In this document: positions 7,776 to 16,737 of the stretch, piece after piece
Numbering within the stretch: position 1 is the stretch's first letter
Layout of the letters: each line of letters begins with the position of its first letter
NCBI RefSeq assembly: GCF_038050375.1
Contig: NZ_CP150886.1
Location: forward strand, 1,095,318-1,159,317
Length of the DNA stretch: 64,000 nucleotides
Direction of reading: 5' to 3'
Source: Okeanomitos corallinicola TIOX110
GTDB lineage: Bacteria; Cyanobacteriota; Cyanobacteriia; Cyanobacteriales; Nostocaceae
Notes under the pieces: model-generated
Told to the model about the DNA's origin: nothing
The model's input: the letters and a program-made list of their open reading frames with translations, nothing else
The model's database searches: none
Program-made: the position numbers and the translations under genes

Positions 7776-8887
7776 TGACTAAAAAAATTGGCATTATTTT
7801 AGGTACTCGTCCAGAAGCGATTAAACTAGCTCCGGTAATTCAAGTTTTCCAAAGTTCTCCAGAATTAGAAGTGCAGGTAATTCTCACAGGACAACACAAG
7901 GAGATGGTAGAACAGGTAATGCAATTGTTTAATCTCCAGGCAGATCATAATTTAGAGATTATGCAGCCTAAACAATCCTTGAATGATATTACTTGCCGGA
8001 GTTTACAAGGTTTAGAAACTTTATTTAGAAAACTAAATTTAGATTTAGTCATAGTTCAGGGAGATACTACAACCGCTTTTGCGGCAGCTTTAGCAGCTTT
8101 CTATCAAAAAATACCCGTCGCTCACGTGGAAGCGGGGTTAAGAACCGATGATTTATTTAATCCTTATCCTGAAGAAGCCAATAGAAGATTAATTTCTCAA
8201 ATTACACAATTACATTTTGCCCCTACTTCCCTAGCTGTGGAAAATTTACAAGCTTCTGGGGTGTTGGGAGAAATTCACCTCACAGGAAATACTGTAATTG
8301 ATGCTTTGTTAAATGTAGCTGCAACTAACCCAGCTTGTGATGTACCAGGTTTAAATTGGGAAAAATATCGCACCATATTAGCTACAGTACATCGCCGGGA
8401 AAATTGGGGTGAACCCTTGCAAGCGATCGCCCAAGGATTTTTACAGATTTTAGATAAATTTCCTGACACAGCTTTATTATTGCCTCTACATAGAAACCCC
8501 ACAGTTAGAGAACCTCTACAGCAATTATTGGGTAAACATCCAAGAGTATTTTTGACAGAACCATTAGATTATGCCGAGTTAGTAGGAGCAATTGGGCGAT
8601 CGCATCTATTATTAACAGACTCCGGTGGGTTACAAGAAGAAGCCCCCAGTCTAGGTAAACCTGTGTTAGTTCTCAGAGACACCACAGAAAGACCAGAGGC
8701 CGTCACTGCTGGAACAGCTAAATTAATAGGAACTCAAACAGAAACTATTGTTAATTCTGCCAGTGAGTTACTTAGTAACCCACAAGCATACACCACCATG
8801 GCTAATGCTATTAACCCTTTTGGTGATGGTCAAGCAGCAAAACGGATCTTAGAAATTGTCAACAATTACACCAGAATTCAGGAGTAA
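7775..8887 (+). CDS. wecB: UDP-N-acetylglucosamine 2-epimerase (non-hydrolysing)
   Basis: The enzyme interconverts UDP-GlcNAc and UDP-ManNAc for cell-surface polysaccharides. At 370 residues it is the usual length. The N-terminus has GTRPEAIKLAPV, typical of the family. Further marks are VQGDTTTAFAAALAAF, HVEAGLRT and LLTDSGGLQEEAPSLGKPVLVLRDTTERPE (the DSGGxQEE and RDTTERPE motifs, here given as one region near residues 283-312). The start ATG lies inside the ATGACTA repeat array and has no Shine-Dalgarno. A five-codon ORF (7761-7775) ends in TAATG, overlapping the wecB ATG, which would allow translational coupling. No other polysaccharide gene is adjacent. Confidence 0.95.
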   Translation: MTKKIGIILGTRPEAIKLAPVIQVFQSSPELEVQVILTGQHKEMVEQVMQLFNLQADHNLEIMQPKQSLNDITCRSLQGLETLFRKLNLDLVIVQGDTTTAFAAALAAFYQKIPVAHVEAGLRTDDLFNPYPEEANRRLISQITQLHFAPTSLAVENLQASGVLGEIHLTGNTVIDALLNVAATNPACDVPGLNWEKYRTILATVHRRENWGEPLQAIAQGFLQILDKFPDTALLLPLHRNPTVREPLQQLLGKHPRVFLTEPLDYAELVGAIGRSHLLLTDSGGLQEEAPSLGKPVLVLRDTTERPEAVTAGTAKLIGTQTETIVNSASELLSNPQAYTTMANAINPFGDGQAAKRILEIVNNYTRIQE

Positions 8888-8888
8888 T

Positions 8889-8949
8889 AGGTAATAGGTG
8901 ATCAATCATTTACTGTCACCTGTCACCTGTCACCTGTCACCTGTCACCT
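8889..8949. repeat. STRR array of TGTCACC heptamers
   Basis: At least four consecutive TGTCACC units lie between the convergent wecB and SH3-domain genes. The two stop codons are only 62 bases apart. Confidence 0.75.
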
Positions 8950-9552
8950 CTAACTAATACCCAAAGCACTACGAGTAGCTGGACCAACTACACCATCAGC
9001 ACGTAAATTATTACGGCGTTGGAAGTTGCGGACTTGGCGAGTTGTTTCTGGCCCGTAAACCCCATCAACCCTCATACCTAAAGCTCGCTGTACTGATCTG
9101 ACTCGCTCACCTCTAGAACCTGGCCTCAATACCACTCGATAAGAACGGGAAACATGACGATTATGATTGGATGAATAACGTTGACCACTAATCCATCTTT
9201 CAGCAACATAATATCCTCGGTAATGCCCAGAAGTGATTTGAGCATAACCATTCCTCACATTTCCAGTTCTACCAATGTAAGTACCATTACGAACACAATT
9301 TATAGATGAATACCTTGTACTACGTCCTCTGCGAATATTTAAACAACTACCATTAGTCCTGACATATTCTGCTGAAGCTTGTTGAACTTGAGACATTGAA
9401 GCCACAAAAATGCTCACGCCTACTAAAGTTAACCAAGCTGAAGATTTAAGTAATTTTTGCCAATTAAAGTTCAAATTAGGCAAATTCAACTCCACATTAA
9501 CGGGAGTTTCTTCATTAGCCATATACATATAGGAATATGCCATATATTCCAT
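8950..9552 (-). CDS. Secreted/anchored SH3b and peptidoglycan-binding domain protein
   Basis: Starting at ATG 9552 (AGGAG nine bases upstream on the minus strand) the protein has 200 residues. A hydrophobic segment around residues 38-60 (WLTLVGVSIFVASM, then QASA) is a signal or membrane anchor. Next comes a bacterial SH3 domain (NGSCLNIRRG...GYYVAERWI). The C-terminal 60 residues are a PG_binding_1 domain (GSRGERVRSVQRALG...VDGVYGPETTRQVRNFQ...GVVGPATRSALG). These domains bind cell wall. There is no catalytic domain, so it may anchor or sense peptidoglycan. Upstream in-frame codons to 9591 are unlikely to be used. Confidence 0.85.
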   Translation of the reverse strand: MEYMAYSYMYMANEETPVNVELNLPNLNFNWQKLLKSSAWLTLVGVSIFVASMSQVQQASAEYVRTNGSCLNIRRGRSTRYSSINCVRNGTYIGRTGNVRNGYAQITSGHYRGYYVAERWISGQRYSSNHNRHVSRSYRVVLRPGSRGERVRSVQRALGMRVDGVYGPETTRQVRNFQRRNNLRADGVVGPATRSALGIS

Positions 9553-10331
9553 AACTTCTTGCTCCTTTATGTAAACACTTGGGATATACAAACGTATCGT
9601 CTCAATAACACTATGGTTTTAGGCTCAGGGGAAAAGGGAAATAAAAACCTTAACCCTTAGCACCATCACCTTTCTGCAAACAACTGAAAAATTACAGGCT
9701 GACAAAGTGAATAGTGTTTAAGAGTGACTTTGATAGTGACTTTGATTTTGTCTAGATTTAATCTAGATGTATTTTATACTCTGTTACTGGCTAGATTTTG
9801 CAACCTATATTACGCCCCTTCAACTGTCACATTCTCGTATTTTTGCGAAGGTAAAAAATTACCAAGTATATGAATATTATTAAATACAAAATACTCAAAA
9901 CATTGATAGACAAATGCTTTGAGAAATTTTGGTTCTATGTATAAGACGAAATTGCTAGTCATAATTGTGATTAGGAGATAGGTGAAAATCAATCAAAAAT
10001 CAACACTTAAACATCAAAAATTCCTGACTCCTGAACAGTGAGCAGTTAAGACAGAATTCTTGTAATTATCAAACCTCTAGTCTGGGGAAGACGAAAATTG
10101 CCAATTTGACGAGAATTGCAGAAATCTATGTGACACAATTTAGGAAAAGATTGAAAAACAAAGCTTTTTAGCAATAATTTTCTATCTTTGAGTAGGGTTT
10201 TGAATTTATTTATTTACCTAAATCAGATATTAATAATAATCAGATTTTTGCATCTAATTTGCTAATAGTATTTTGTTTCATAAATTACAAAATACAACCA
10301 TTTAAATTTGTCTATTTATCAGGGAAACTCC
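9553..10331. other. Long divergent intergenic region before the exporter
   Basis: About 780 bases without a convincing gene. A leftward 60-codon ORF at 9810-9992 looks random. It contains a perfect 12-bp tandem repeat (AGTGACTTTGAT twice, 9723-9746) followed by an inverted repeat TCTAGAT-TTA-ATCTAGA (9751-9767). These are possible regulator sites for the divergent genes. Confidence 0.5.
9723..9767. promoter_or_regulatory. 12-bp direct repeat plus inverted repeat, possible operator
   Basis: Two head-to-tail copies of AGTGACTTTGAT are followed five bases later by a 7-bp inverted repeat TCTAGAT/ATCTAGA with a 3-base spacer. Similar compact repeats act as regulator-binding sites. No regulator can be named. 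Confidence 0.35.
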
Positions 10332-13300
10332 ATGCTTTCAAAATATGAATTAGAGGAAGAAATTACTACTGTTTTAGGTGAACATCTTTCAGAAAAATCA
10401 CTTCAGAAATGCCTGTCAGAACTAGAAATATTACAACCCACACCAGCAACTCTACTATGGGAAAAAACAGCAGCAGAAGCTGGTATTTACATTATTCTTG
10501 AAGGTAAAGTGAGAATCCTGGATGAATCTGATGATTTAATCACTACACTTTCAGTCGGAGAATCCTATGGTGAAATGAGTCTATTTCCTGAACAAGACTT
10601 TAAATATTACATTGCCAAAGCTTCTACAGATTTAAAACTATGCTATTTAAAAGGTGATTTGTTAAGTGAGATAATTAGAGAAGATCCAAAAATTGGTAAC
10701 TATATCAAATCCCGTGCAGAACTTTGGGATCTGTTGCTGTTATGTCGCCAAACTTCAAAATTCCCACGTCATTCATCACAATTTTCAGGGATGCTCAAAG
10801 CTGTATCCTTATTTGAACGTTATCAGTTCAACCCAGGGGAAAAAGTGCCGATCATCAAGGATTCTAAGCTCTGGTTATTGTACCGTGGTCAATTACTAGA
10901 TTCCCAGGGTAAAAGTTTAGAACCAGGGGAAATTTATACTCAAATAAAACAAAATAATTTACAGGTAAAACAACCAACAATTGCTTATATTCTCAAAGAT
11001 ACAGATTTGCAAACAGCCTTAAATTTATGTGAAGATTTGGGAGTATTTTTCCCAGAGAATCAATTAGATATAAATAAACTTTTATTATCTAAAAATCCGC
11101 CAAAAACCATTAATCGTCAAAAATATATCTCCGCTAAAAAAAAATACCCAATCGCTAAAATTATTCCCTTTCCCCAGAAAGAATCCCAATCAACAGCAAA
11201 GCCGAAAAAATCACTTCCTTACTTTCCCAGTCCGAAACTAAAAATCGGTCATTGGTGGGGACGGTTCACAAAAACTTATCCTTTCTATGCTCAACAGAGT
11301 TCCTCTGACTGTGGTGCTGCTTGTATGGTGATGATTGGTAAGTATTGGGGCAAATACTTTAGCGTTAATCGTGTACGGGATATGACCAATGTTGGTCGTA
11401 GTGGTGCTTCTTTAAGTGCGATCGCCACAGCAGCAGAAAACTTTGGTTTTGCCACCCGTCCAGTCAAAGCCACCTTAGATAAGTTTGCAGAGCAATCTCT
11501 ACCGGCGATCGCACATTGGGAAGGCAATCACTTTATCGTCGTCTATGAGATTAACAAAAAACAAGTGATTGTCGGTGATCCAGCCGTAGGTCAAAGAAAA
11601 CTGACCCGTAAAGAATTTGCAGTCGGTTGGACAGGCTATGCACTACTTATACAGCCTACATCCCTAATTAAAAATACCGAAAATCAGGATGTTGGTTTGT
11701 GGAAGTTTTTTGAACTCATCAAACCCCACCATAAGGTACTGCTGGAAATCTTAATTGCTTCAGTGGTCATGCAGTTATTTGGACTGGTGACACCTGTTTT
11801 CACTCAGTTGTTACTAGACCGAGTTTTGGTGCAGCGCAGTCTTGCCACCTTAAACGCCATTGGTTTAGGGATGATTATTTTTGGGTTGTTTAACATTGCC
11901 ATGAACGCAGTGCGGTCATATCTACTCGTCCACACAGCCAATCGCATTAGCATCTCTATGGTGGTAGGTTTTATCAAGCATACCTTCCGTCTGCCTCTTT
12001 CCTATTTTGAGTCCCGTTATGTTGGTGATATCACCTCCCGCATCTCGGAAAACCAGAAAATTCAGAGCTTCTTAACTGGTCAAAGTTTGTCAATCATCCT
12101 GGATATGCTGACATTAGTGATCTATCTGAGCCTGATGTTTTGGTATAGCTGGAAAATGGCCTTATTTGTGCTAATGACAGTACCACCATTTTTCATTCTG
12201 GCATTGGCTAGTACAGGTATTTTGCGTCGCATCTCCAGAGAGATTTTTAATGCTGGGGCTGAACAAAGAAGCTATCTGATTGAATCCCTGACAGGAATTC
12301 GTACTGTCCGTTCATTGGCAATTGAACAAACTGTCCGTTGGCGTTGGGAAGAATTGCTGAATAATGTGGTCAAAAAAGGCTTTAATGCTCAGATCATTGG
12401 AATTCGCCTCTCAATCATTAGTGGTGGCATTCACACCTTTACCAGTACAGCATTAATGTGGTTTGGAGCCTGGCAAGTAATTCAAGGGGAACTCACCGTT
12501 GGCCAATTAGTGGCTTTTAATCTGTTGGTGGGTAAAGTCTTGGGTCCGTTCCAAAGGTTTTCACAACTGTGGAATCAATTCCAAGAAATCCTGATTTCTG
12601 TTGAACGCCTTAATGATGTCCTAGAAGCAGAACCTGAAGAAGATTTACACCTTAAACCTCGCAAAACCCTGGGTACGCTAGGCGGTCATATTCGCTTTGA
12701 GAATGTTACCTTCCGTTATCACTTAGAAAGTAAAACTAACGTCCTGGAAAATATTAACTTTGAAATTCAGCCAGAACAAATGGTGGCGTTAGTGGGACGT
12801 AGTGGTTCTGGGAAAACAACTCTGAGTAAATTAATTTTGGGTTTATACCCACCGACAGATGGCAAAGTATTAATTGATGGTCATGATGTGACAAGTTTGG
12901 CTTTGCGATCGCTCCGTTCTCAAGTAGGCGTTGTAGACCAAGACACATTTCTGTTTGGTGGTACTATCCGGGAAAACATAGCCATAGCCCATCCAGAAGC
13001 TAACCTAGACGAAATTATTCAAGTCGCACAATTAGCCGGAGCAGATGAATTTATCCAGCAACAGCCCTTGGGTTACGAAACCAAAATCGGTGAAGGTGGT
13101 GGTATGCTCTCTGGCGGTCAACGTCAACGTATAGCCATAGCTAGAGCTTTGCTTGGTAATCCCCGTTTATTGTTGTTTGATGAAGCCACCAGTCATCTAG
13201 ACACAGAATCAGAACGGATTATTCAGAACAATCTCAAAACTATTCTCAAAGGGCGTACAAGTGTAATTATTGCTCACCGACTTTCCACTGTTCGGAATGC

Positions 13301-13421
13301 AGACATAATCCTGGTTTTGGATCGGGGCATTTTGGTAGAAAGCGGTAATCATGACGAATTAATTGCTAAACAAGGACATTACTACTATCTAAATCAACAA
13401 CAATTAGCTCAGGTAAGTTGA
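10332..13421 (+). CDS. Peptidase-containing ABC exporter with cyclic-nucleotide-binding domain (HetC-like layout)
   Basis: Counting from ATG 10332 (AGGGA six bases upstream; the frame also opens at a TTG at 10308) the protein has 1029 residues. The domains in order are: a cNMP-binding beta-barrel (about 30-135), a linker, and a C39 peptidase (about 318-450) with Gln and Cys in YAQQSSSDCGAAC, His in GNHFIVVYE and Asp in VIVGDPAVG. Then come an ABC-transporter membrane domain with about six helices (460-750) and an ATPase with Walker A GRSGSGKTT (about 822), signature LSGGQRQR (about 925) and Walker B LLLFDEATS. Such transporters cut double-glycine leaders and export the cargo. The layout and length match HetC of Anabaena, but hetP does not follow. 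HlyD and a double-glycine protein lie downstream. Confidence 0.93.
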   Translation: MLSKYELEEEITTVLGEHLSEKSLQKCLSELEILQPTPATLLWEKTAAEAGIYIILEGKVRILDESDDLITTLSVGESYGEMSLFPEQDFKYYIAKASTDLKLCYLKGDLLSEIIREDPKIGNYIKSRAELWDLLLLCRQTSKFPRHSSQFSGMLKAVSLFERYQFNPGEKVPIIKDSKLWLLYRGQLLDSQGKSLEPGEIYTQIKQNNLQVKQPTIAYILKDTDLQTALNLCEDLGVFFPENQLDINKLLLSKNPPKTINRQKYISAKKKYPIAKIIPFPQKESQSTAKPKKSLPYFPSPKLKIGHWWGRFTKTYPFYAQQSSSDCGAACMVMIGKYWGKYFSVNRVRDMTNVGRSGASLSAIATAAENFGFATRPVKATLDKFAEQSLPAIAHWEGNHFIVVYEINKKQVIVGDPAVGQRKLTRKEFAVGWTGYALLIQPTSLIKNTENQDVGLWKFFELIKPHHKVLLEILIASVVMQLFGLVTPVFTQLLLDRVLVQRSLATLNAIGLGMIIFGLFNIAMNAVRSYLLVHTANRISISMVVGFIKHTFRLPLSYFESRYVGDITSRISENQKIQSFLTGQSLSIILDMLTLVIYLSLMFWYSWKMALFVLMTVPPFFILALASTGILRRISREIFNAGAEQRSYLIESLTGIRTVRSLAIEQTVRWRWEELLNNVVKKGFNAQIIGIRLSIISGGIHTFTSTALMWFGAWQVIQGELTVGQLVAFNLLVGKVLGPFQRFSQLWNQFQEILISVERLNDVLEAEPEEDLHLKPRKTLGTLGGHIRFENVTFRYHLESKTNVLENINFEIQPEQMVALVGRSGSGKTTLSKLILGLYPPTDGKVLIDGHDVTSLALRSLRSQVGVVDQDTFLFGGTIRENIAIAHPEANLDEIIQVAQLAGADEFIQQQPLGYETKIGEGGGMLSGGQRQRIAIARALLGNPRLLLFDEATSHLDTESERIIQNNLKTILKGRTSVIIAHRLSTVRNADIILVLDRGILVESGNHDELIAKQGHYYYLNQQQLAQVS

Positions 13422-13540
13422 GTCTAACGCTTCGTTTAATTCGTAGCGTGCCGTTAGGCATTAGCTGAATACTGACTGAGACTTTTGAAATTGGTGGCTT
13501 ATCTGCGCCGCAGTATACTAGGGATTAGGAAAATAGAATT

Positions 13541-15094
13541 ATGCCATATCCATCTCTCAATTCTTCATCCGCACTGACAAAAGATAAAGATAATGAATAT
13601 CTCAAAAACGATCAAAACACTGATATAAATATTGAGAGAAACCAGCAGACTCCAGAAGATTGTAACGACGATTTACACTATGCTACAAAAGATTTATTAG
13701 ATGCCTTACCTAAATTGTGGAGTCATGGGATTTTGTATGTGCTAATAGGATTTACTATTATTGGTATACCTTGGGCTACATTATCTAAAGTAGATGAAAC
13801 AGGAACTGCCAAAGGAAGAATAGAACCTCAAGGTTCAACTCAAAAATTGGACTCCCAAGCTAGTGGCAGTGTAACTTTTGTCAAGGTTAAAGAAGGTGAT
13901 CTTGTTGAAACAGGACAGATTTTACTAGAACTTAATTCTGATGTTTTGCAGACAGAACTTCAGCAAATAGAGGTGAAATTATCTGGACTACTTAATCAGA
14001 AAGCACAATTGAATTTACTCAAAAATCAAATCCAGTTAACTCTCAATACTCAGGAACAACAAAATCAATCCCAAGCTTTGGAAAAACTCTCCCAAGTTAA
14101 TCAGGCTCAACAAAATCTGGAGATTAAACAAGGGGTTTATAATCTACAAAGGTTGGAAAAACAATCATTAGTAAATCAAGTAAAGCAACAAATTAACACT
14201 TCCCAGAATGACAATAAATCGGCTCAAGTTCGTTTGGATATAGATTCTAAGCAAGTTAAACGGTTTAGTAATTTACTCAAAGATGGTGCTGTCTCTGCAA
14301 CTCAAATTGATGAACTGATCAAACAAGAACAAGAAAGTAAACGAGTTTATGAAAAGACAAAATCTGACATTGAACAAACCAAATTTCGCTTAACTGAAGA
14401 ACAAAGCCGTTATCAAACAACAGTGAATCAATTGCAAGCTGATATTGAACAAGCAAAACTACAACTGCAAGAAGCAGAAAATAGTTATCAAAGTTCAGTA
14501 CAAGCTGGTAAACTGGCAATTCTTAAAACTCAAGAACAACTCAAAGATATAGAAACACAAATTACTACATTACAATCACAAATTGCCCAAACTAAAAGCC
14601 AAATTACATCCATAAATATCCAATTACAACAGCGTATAGTGCGATCGCCTATTAATGGCATAATTTTTGAATTACCCATCACGAAACCAGGTGCTGTAAT
14701 CCAATCTGGTCAAAGGATTGCCCAAATAGCACCAAAAAATGCCAACTTGATTCTTAAAGCCCAAATGCCTAGCCAAGACAGTGGCTTTTTGAAGTTAGGA
14801 ATGCCAGTTAAAGTTAAATTTGATGCCTATCCCTTCCAAGAATATGGCATAGTTCCAGGTCAAGTTACGTGGATATCTCCTGACGCGAAAGTTAACCAAA
14901 CACCTCAAGGTAACATTGGCATTTATGAGTTAGAAATCACCTTAGAACAACAATATATTCAAAATGGCAATAAACGTATTATCTTAACTGCTGGTCAGAC
15001 AGCAACTGCTGAGGTTATCATTCGTCAAAGACGCATCATTGATTTTGTTTTAGACCCCTTTAAAAAACTGCAAAAAAACGGTTTAGAACTTTAA
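13541..15094 (+). CDS. HlyD-family membrane-fusion (adaptor) protein
   Basis: This 517-residue protein links an inner-membrane exporter to the outer membrane. After a charged N-terminus (1-65) comes one membrane helix (ILYVLIGFTIIGIPW, about 67-81). Next are a lipoyl-like half (GSVTFVKVKEGDLVETGQILLEL) and a very long Gln-rich coiled-coil region (about 135-360). The second lipoyl half is RSPINGIIFELP, and a beta-barrel ends with GQTATAEVIIRQRRIIDFVLDPF. The Leu-Asp-Pro ending is typical of HlyD. It starts 119 bases after the exporter gene and almost certainly works with it. An outer-membrane TolC-type partner is not in the window. Confidence 0.95.
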   Translation: MPYPSLNSSSALTKDKDNEYLKNDQNTDINIERNQQTPEDCNDDLHYATKDLLDALPKLWSHGILYVLIGFTIIGIPWATLSKVDETGTAKGRIEPQGSTQKLDSQASGSVTFVKVKEGDLVETGQILLELNSDVLQTELQQIEVKLSGLLNQKAQLNLLKNQIQLTLNTQEQQNQSQALEKLSQVNQAQQNLEIKQGVYNLQRLEKQSLVNQVKQQINTSQNDNKSAQVRLDIDSKQVKRFSNLLKDGAVSATQIDELIKQEQESKRVYEKTKSDIEQTKFRLTEEQSRYQTTVNQLQADIEQAKLQLQEAENSYQSSVQAGKLAILKTQEQLKDIETQITTLQSQIAQTKSQITSINIQLQQRIVRSPINGIIFELPITKPGAVIQSGQRIAQIAPKNANLILKAQMPSQDSGFLKLGMPVKVKFDAYPFQEYGIVPGQVTWISPDAKVNQTPQGNIGIYELEITLEQQYIQNGNKRIILTAGQTATAEVIIRQRRIIDFVLDPFKKLQKNGLEL

Positions 15095-15160
15095 TTAAAT
15101 AGAGCTAAATATTTACCCAATTAATAAATTCTACCGCTACATCAAGAGCAAAATTATTAT

Positions 15161-15358
15161 ATGCACCCCATTGAATTGATGAGAAAATATGGCTGGTCTT
15201 ACCAGGACTTAGCCGCACAGTTTGGAGTCTCAGAAGCTGAAGCCAGACGATGGGCATTTAGAAAAACTGCCAGCAACTATCGAAATCCGCCATCAATGGC
15301 TTACAAACTAGCAGAAAGAATTGATAAGGAATTATCAAATACATCTGCATCTGCATAG
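15161..15358 (+). CDS. Small helix-turn-helix protein
   Basis: This is a 65-residue protein. Residues 12-32 (WSYQDLAAQFGVSEAEARRW) form a clear HTH of the XRE/Cro kind, followed by SNYRNPPSMAYKLAERIDKEL. It starts 66 bases after the hlyD stop codon and stands between hlyD and the isomerase gene. It may regulate the secretion genes. Its small size and position, not a known family match, support that idea. Confidence 0.7.
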   Translation: MHPIELMRKYGWSYQDLAAQFGVSEAEARRWAFRKTASNYRNPPSMAYKLAERIDKELSNTSASA

Positions 15359-15491
15359 TACCATTGTTACTACCAAAGTGACCTAGACCCTGCTGTAAAG
15401 TGGGGTTTTAATAAGGAAATAATGTAATTAATGTTTTTACTTAGTTTGATCTAATTTCTAGTTCAGGAATAGTCTATGGAGAGATTACACC

Positions 15492-16271
15492 ATGTCCCAA
15501 ATTCTCGCTATTACCGACTCCAATATCATTCACAATATTAAACTCTCATGCCAAATTCCTGATGTATTGCAAGCAATAGCATCTCAAAAAATTATTGCCG
15601 AAGCAGCACAAGCAGCAGGTATTGAAGTTAACGAAGCAGAACTTCAGGAAGAAGGAGATAAACTACGTTTAGAAAAAAAACTCTTTAAAGCTCAAGATAC
15701 ATGGACATGGTTAAAAAAACACCATTTATCTGTGAAAGACTTTGAGGAAATTGTTGAGAATAATGTTCTTTCTAGGAAGTTAGCGAATCATTTATTTTCA
15801 TCTGAGGTAGAAAAGTTCTTTTATGAACATAAGTTAGATTATTCTACTGCTGTCATTTATCAAGTTGTTTTTGATCATATAGACGTGGCTTTAGAAATGT
15901 TTTATGCCCTACAAGAAGAAGAAATTACATTTCCAGAAATAGCCCGTTTATATATCCAAGAACCAGAACTTCGTCGTGCTTATGGATATCAAGGAGTTCA
16001 ATATCATAAAGATTTGCGACCAGAGATTGCAGCGGCTGTATTTGCAAGTTCTCCTCCAGGGATTCTCAAGCCAATTACGACACCCAAAGGTGTGTATTTA
16101 GTTTGGGTTGAGGAAGTTATTCAACCACAATTAGATAAACAGTTACGGGAGAAAATCATAAATGAATTGTTTGCTGAGTGGTTAAAAAAAGAAGTTGATT
16201 TTTTAAACATAGCAACTCAGTTAGATGTGGAGGCAATTCAACCACAAGATGAACTGTTAAGCCAGGCTTGA
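15492..16271 (+). CDS. Parvulin-type peptidyl-prolyl cis-trans isomerase (SurA/PpiC-like)
   Basis: This 259-residue protein has a SurA-like helical N-terminal part (about 20-115: IASQKIIAEAAQAAGIEVNEAEL) and a parvulin-type domain (about 118-215). The second includes YQVVFDHIDVALEMFYALQ, an acidic FPEIARLY stretch and PPGILKPITTPKGVYLVWVEEV. There is no signal peptide, so it should act in the cytoplasm, unlike SurA. Its place between hlyD and the double-glycine protein suggests it keeps the cargo unfolded or folds part of it before export. That role is an inference. The start at ATG 15492 has GAGAG upstream. Confidence 0.85.
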   Translation: MSQILAITDSNIIHNIKLSCQIPDVLQAIASQKIIAEAAQAAGIEVNEAELQEEGDKLRLEKKLFKAQDTWTWLKKHHLSVKDFEEIVENNVLSRKLANHLFSSEVEKFFYEHKLDYSTAVIYQVVFDHIDVALEMFYALQEEEITFPEIARLYIQEPELRRAYGYQGVQYHKDLRPEIAAAVFASSPPGILKPITTPKGVYLVWVEEVIQPQLDKQLREKIINELFAEWLKKEVDFLNIATQLDVEAIQPQDELLSQA

Positions 16272-16633
16272 TGCAGTTAATAAAAAAGTGTAAATTAGCT
16301 GTTTAAATTAGCAGTATTTCGTGCAATTGATCATCTCTTGATTTATCAAAAAAGATGATTATTTTGAATCTAACAAAATATTTATTAACAGGCTAAATTT
16401 ATGAGATAGTAATATAAAAAAATAATCTTATGATCCTGAAATCTTTGTATAGCAAGGATAAATAAGCTATCTAAACAATAAAAATTAAGTATTAACTTAA
16501 TAGCTGGCAGTAATAAAATTAATTTTTACTGCCATTTTTTGCTGTTTATAAAATGGTGTACTTGTATTATTATTTAATCTAATTTTTCCGAAATATATAA
16601 TTTGTTTTTTGTCAATAAAAATCAGAAAAAGTG
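16272..16633. other. Intergenic region upstream of the double-glycine protein
   Basis: AT-rich DNA without a coding frame of interest. No second double-glycine leader was found here. Confidence 0.5.
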
Positions 16634-16662
16634 TTGACTTTTTAAATGACTGAATCTATATT
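16634..16662 (+). promoter_or_regulatory. Predicted sigma-70 promoter of the double-glycine protein
   Basis: TTGACT (16634-16639) and TATATT (16657-16662) are separated by exactly 17 bases. The start codon lies 75 bases further on, after an AGGAG site (spacing 6). This near-consensus promoter implies strong transcription independent of the upstream genes. Confidence 0.65.
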
Positions 16663-16737
16663 AGAAATGTGAGCAGGAAAGAAAAAAATGCTCACAAAAA
16701 AATCCCAAATAAAGATTAGTTTATCAGGAGAAAAACA

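Noticed and set aside
9810-9992. Leftward 60-codon ORF in the gap before the exporter
   Set aside because: It has no ribosome site and its composition is that of the surrounding AT-rich DNA.
10332-13421. Calling this gene hetC itself
   Set aside because: Domain layout and size agree, but hetP does not follow and hlyD does. A HetC-like paralogue is the safer call.
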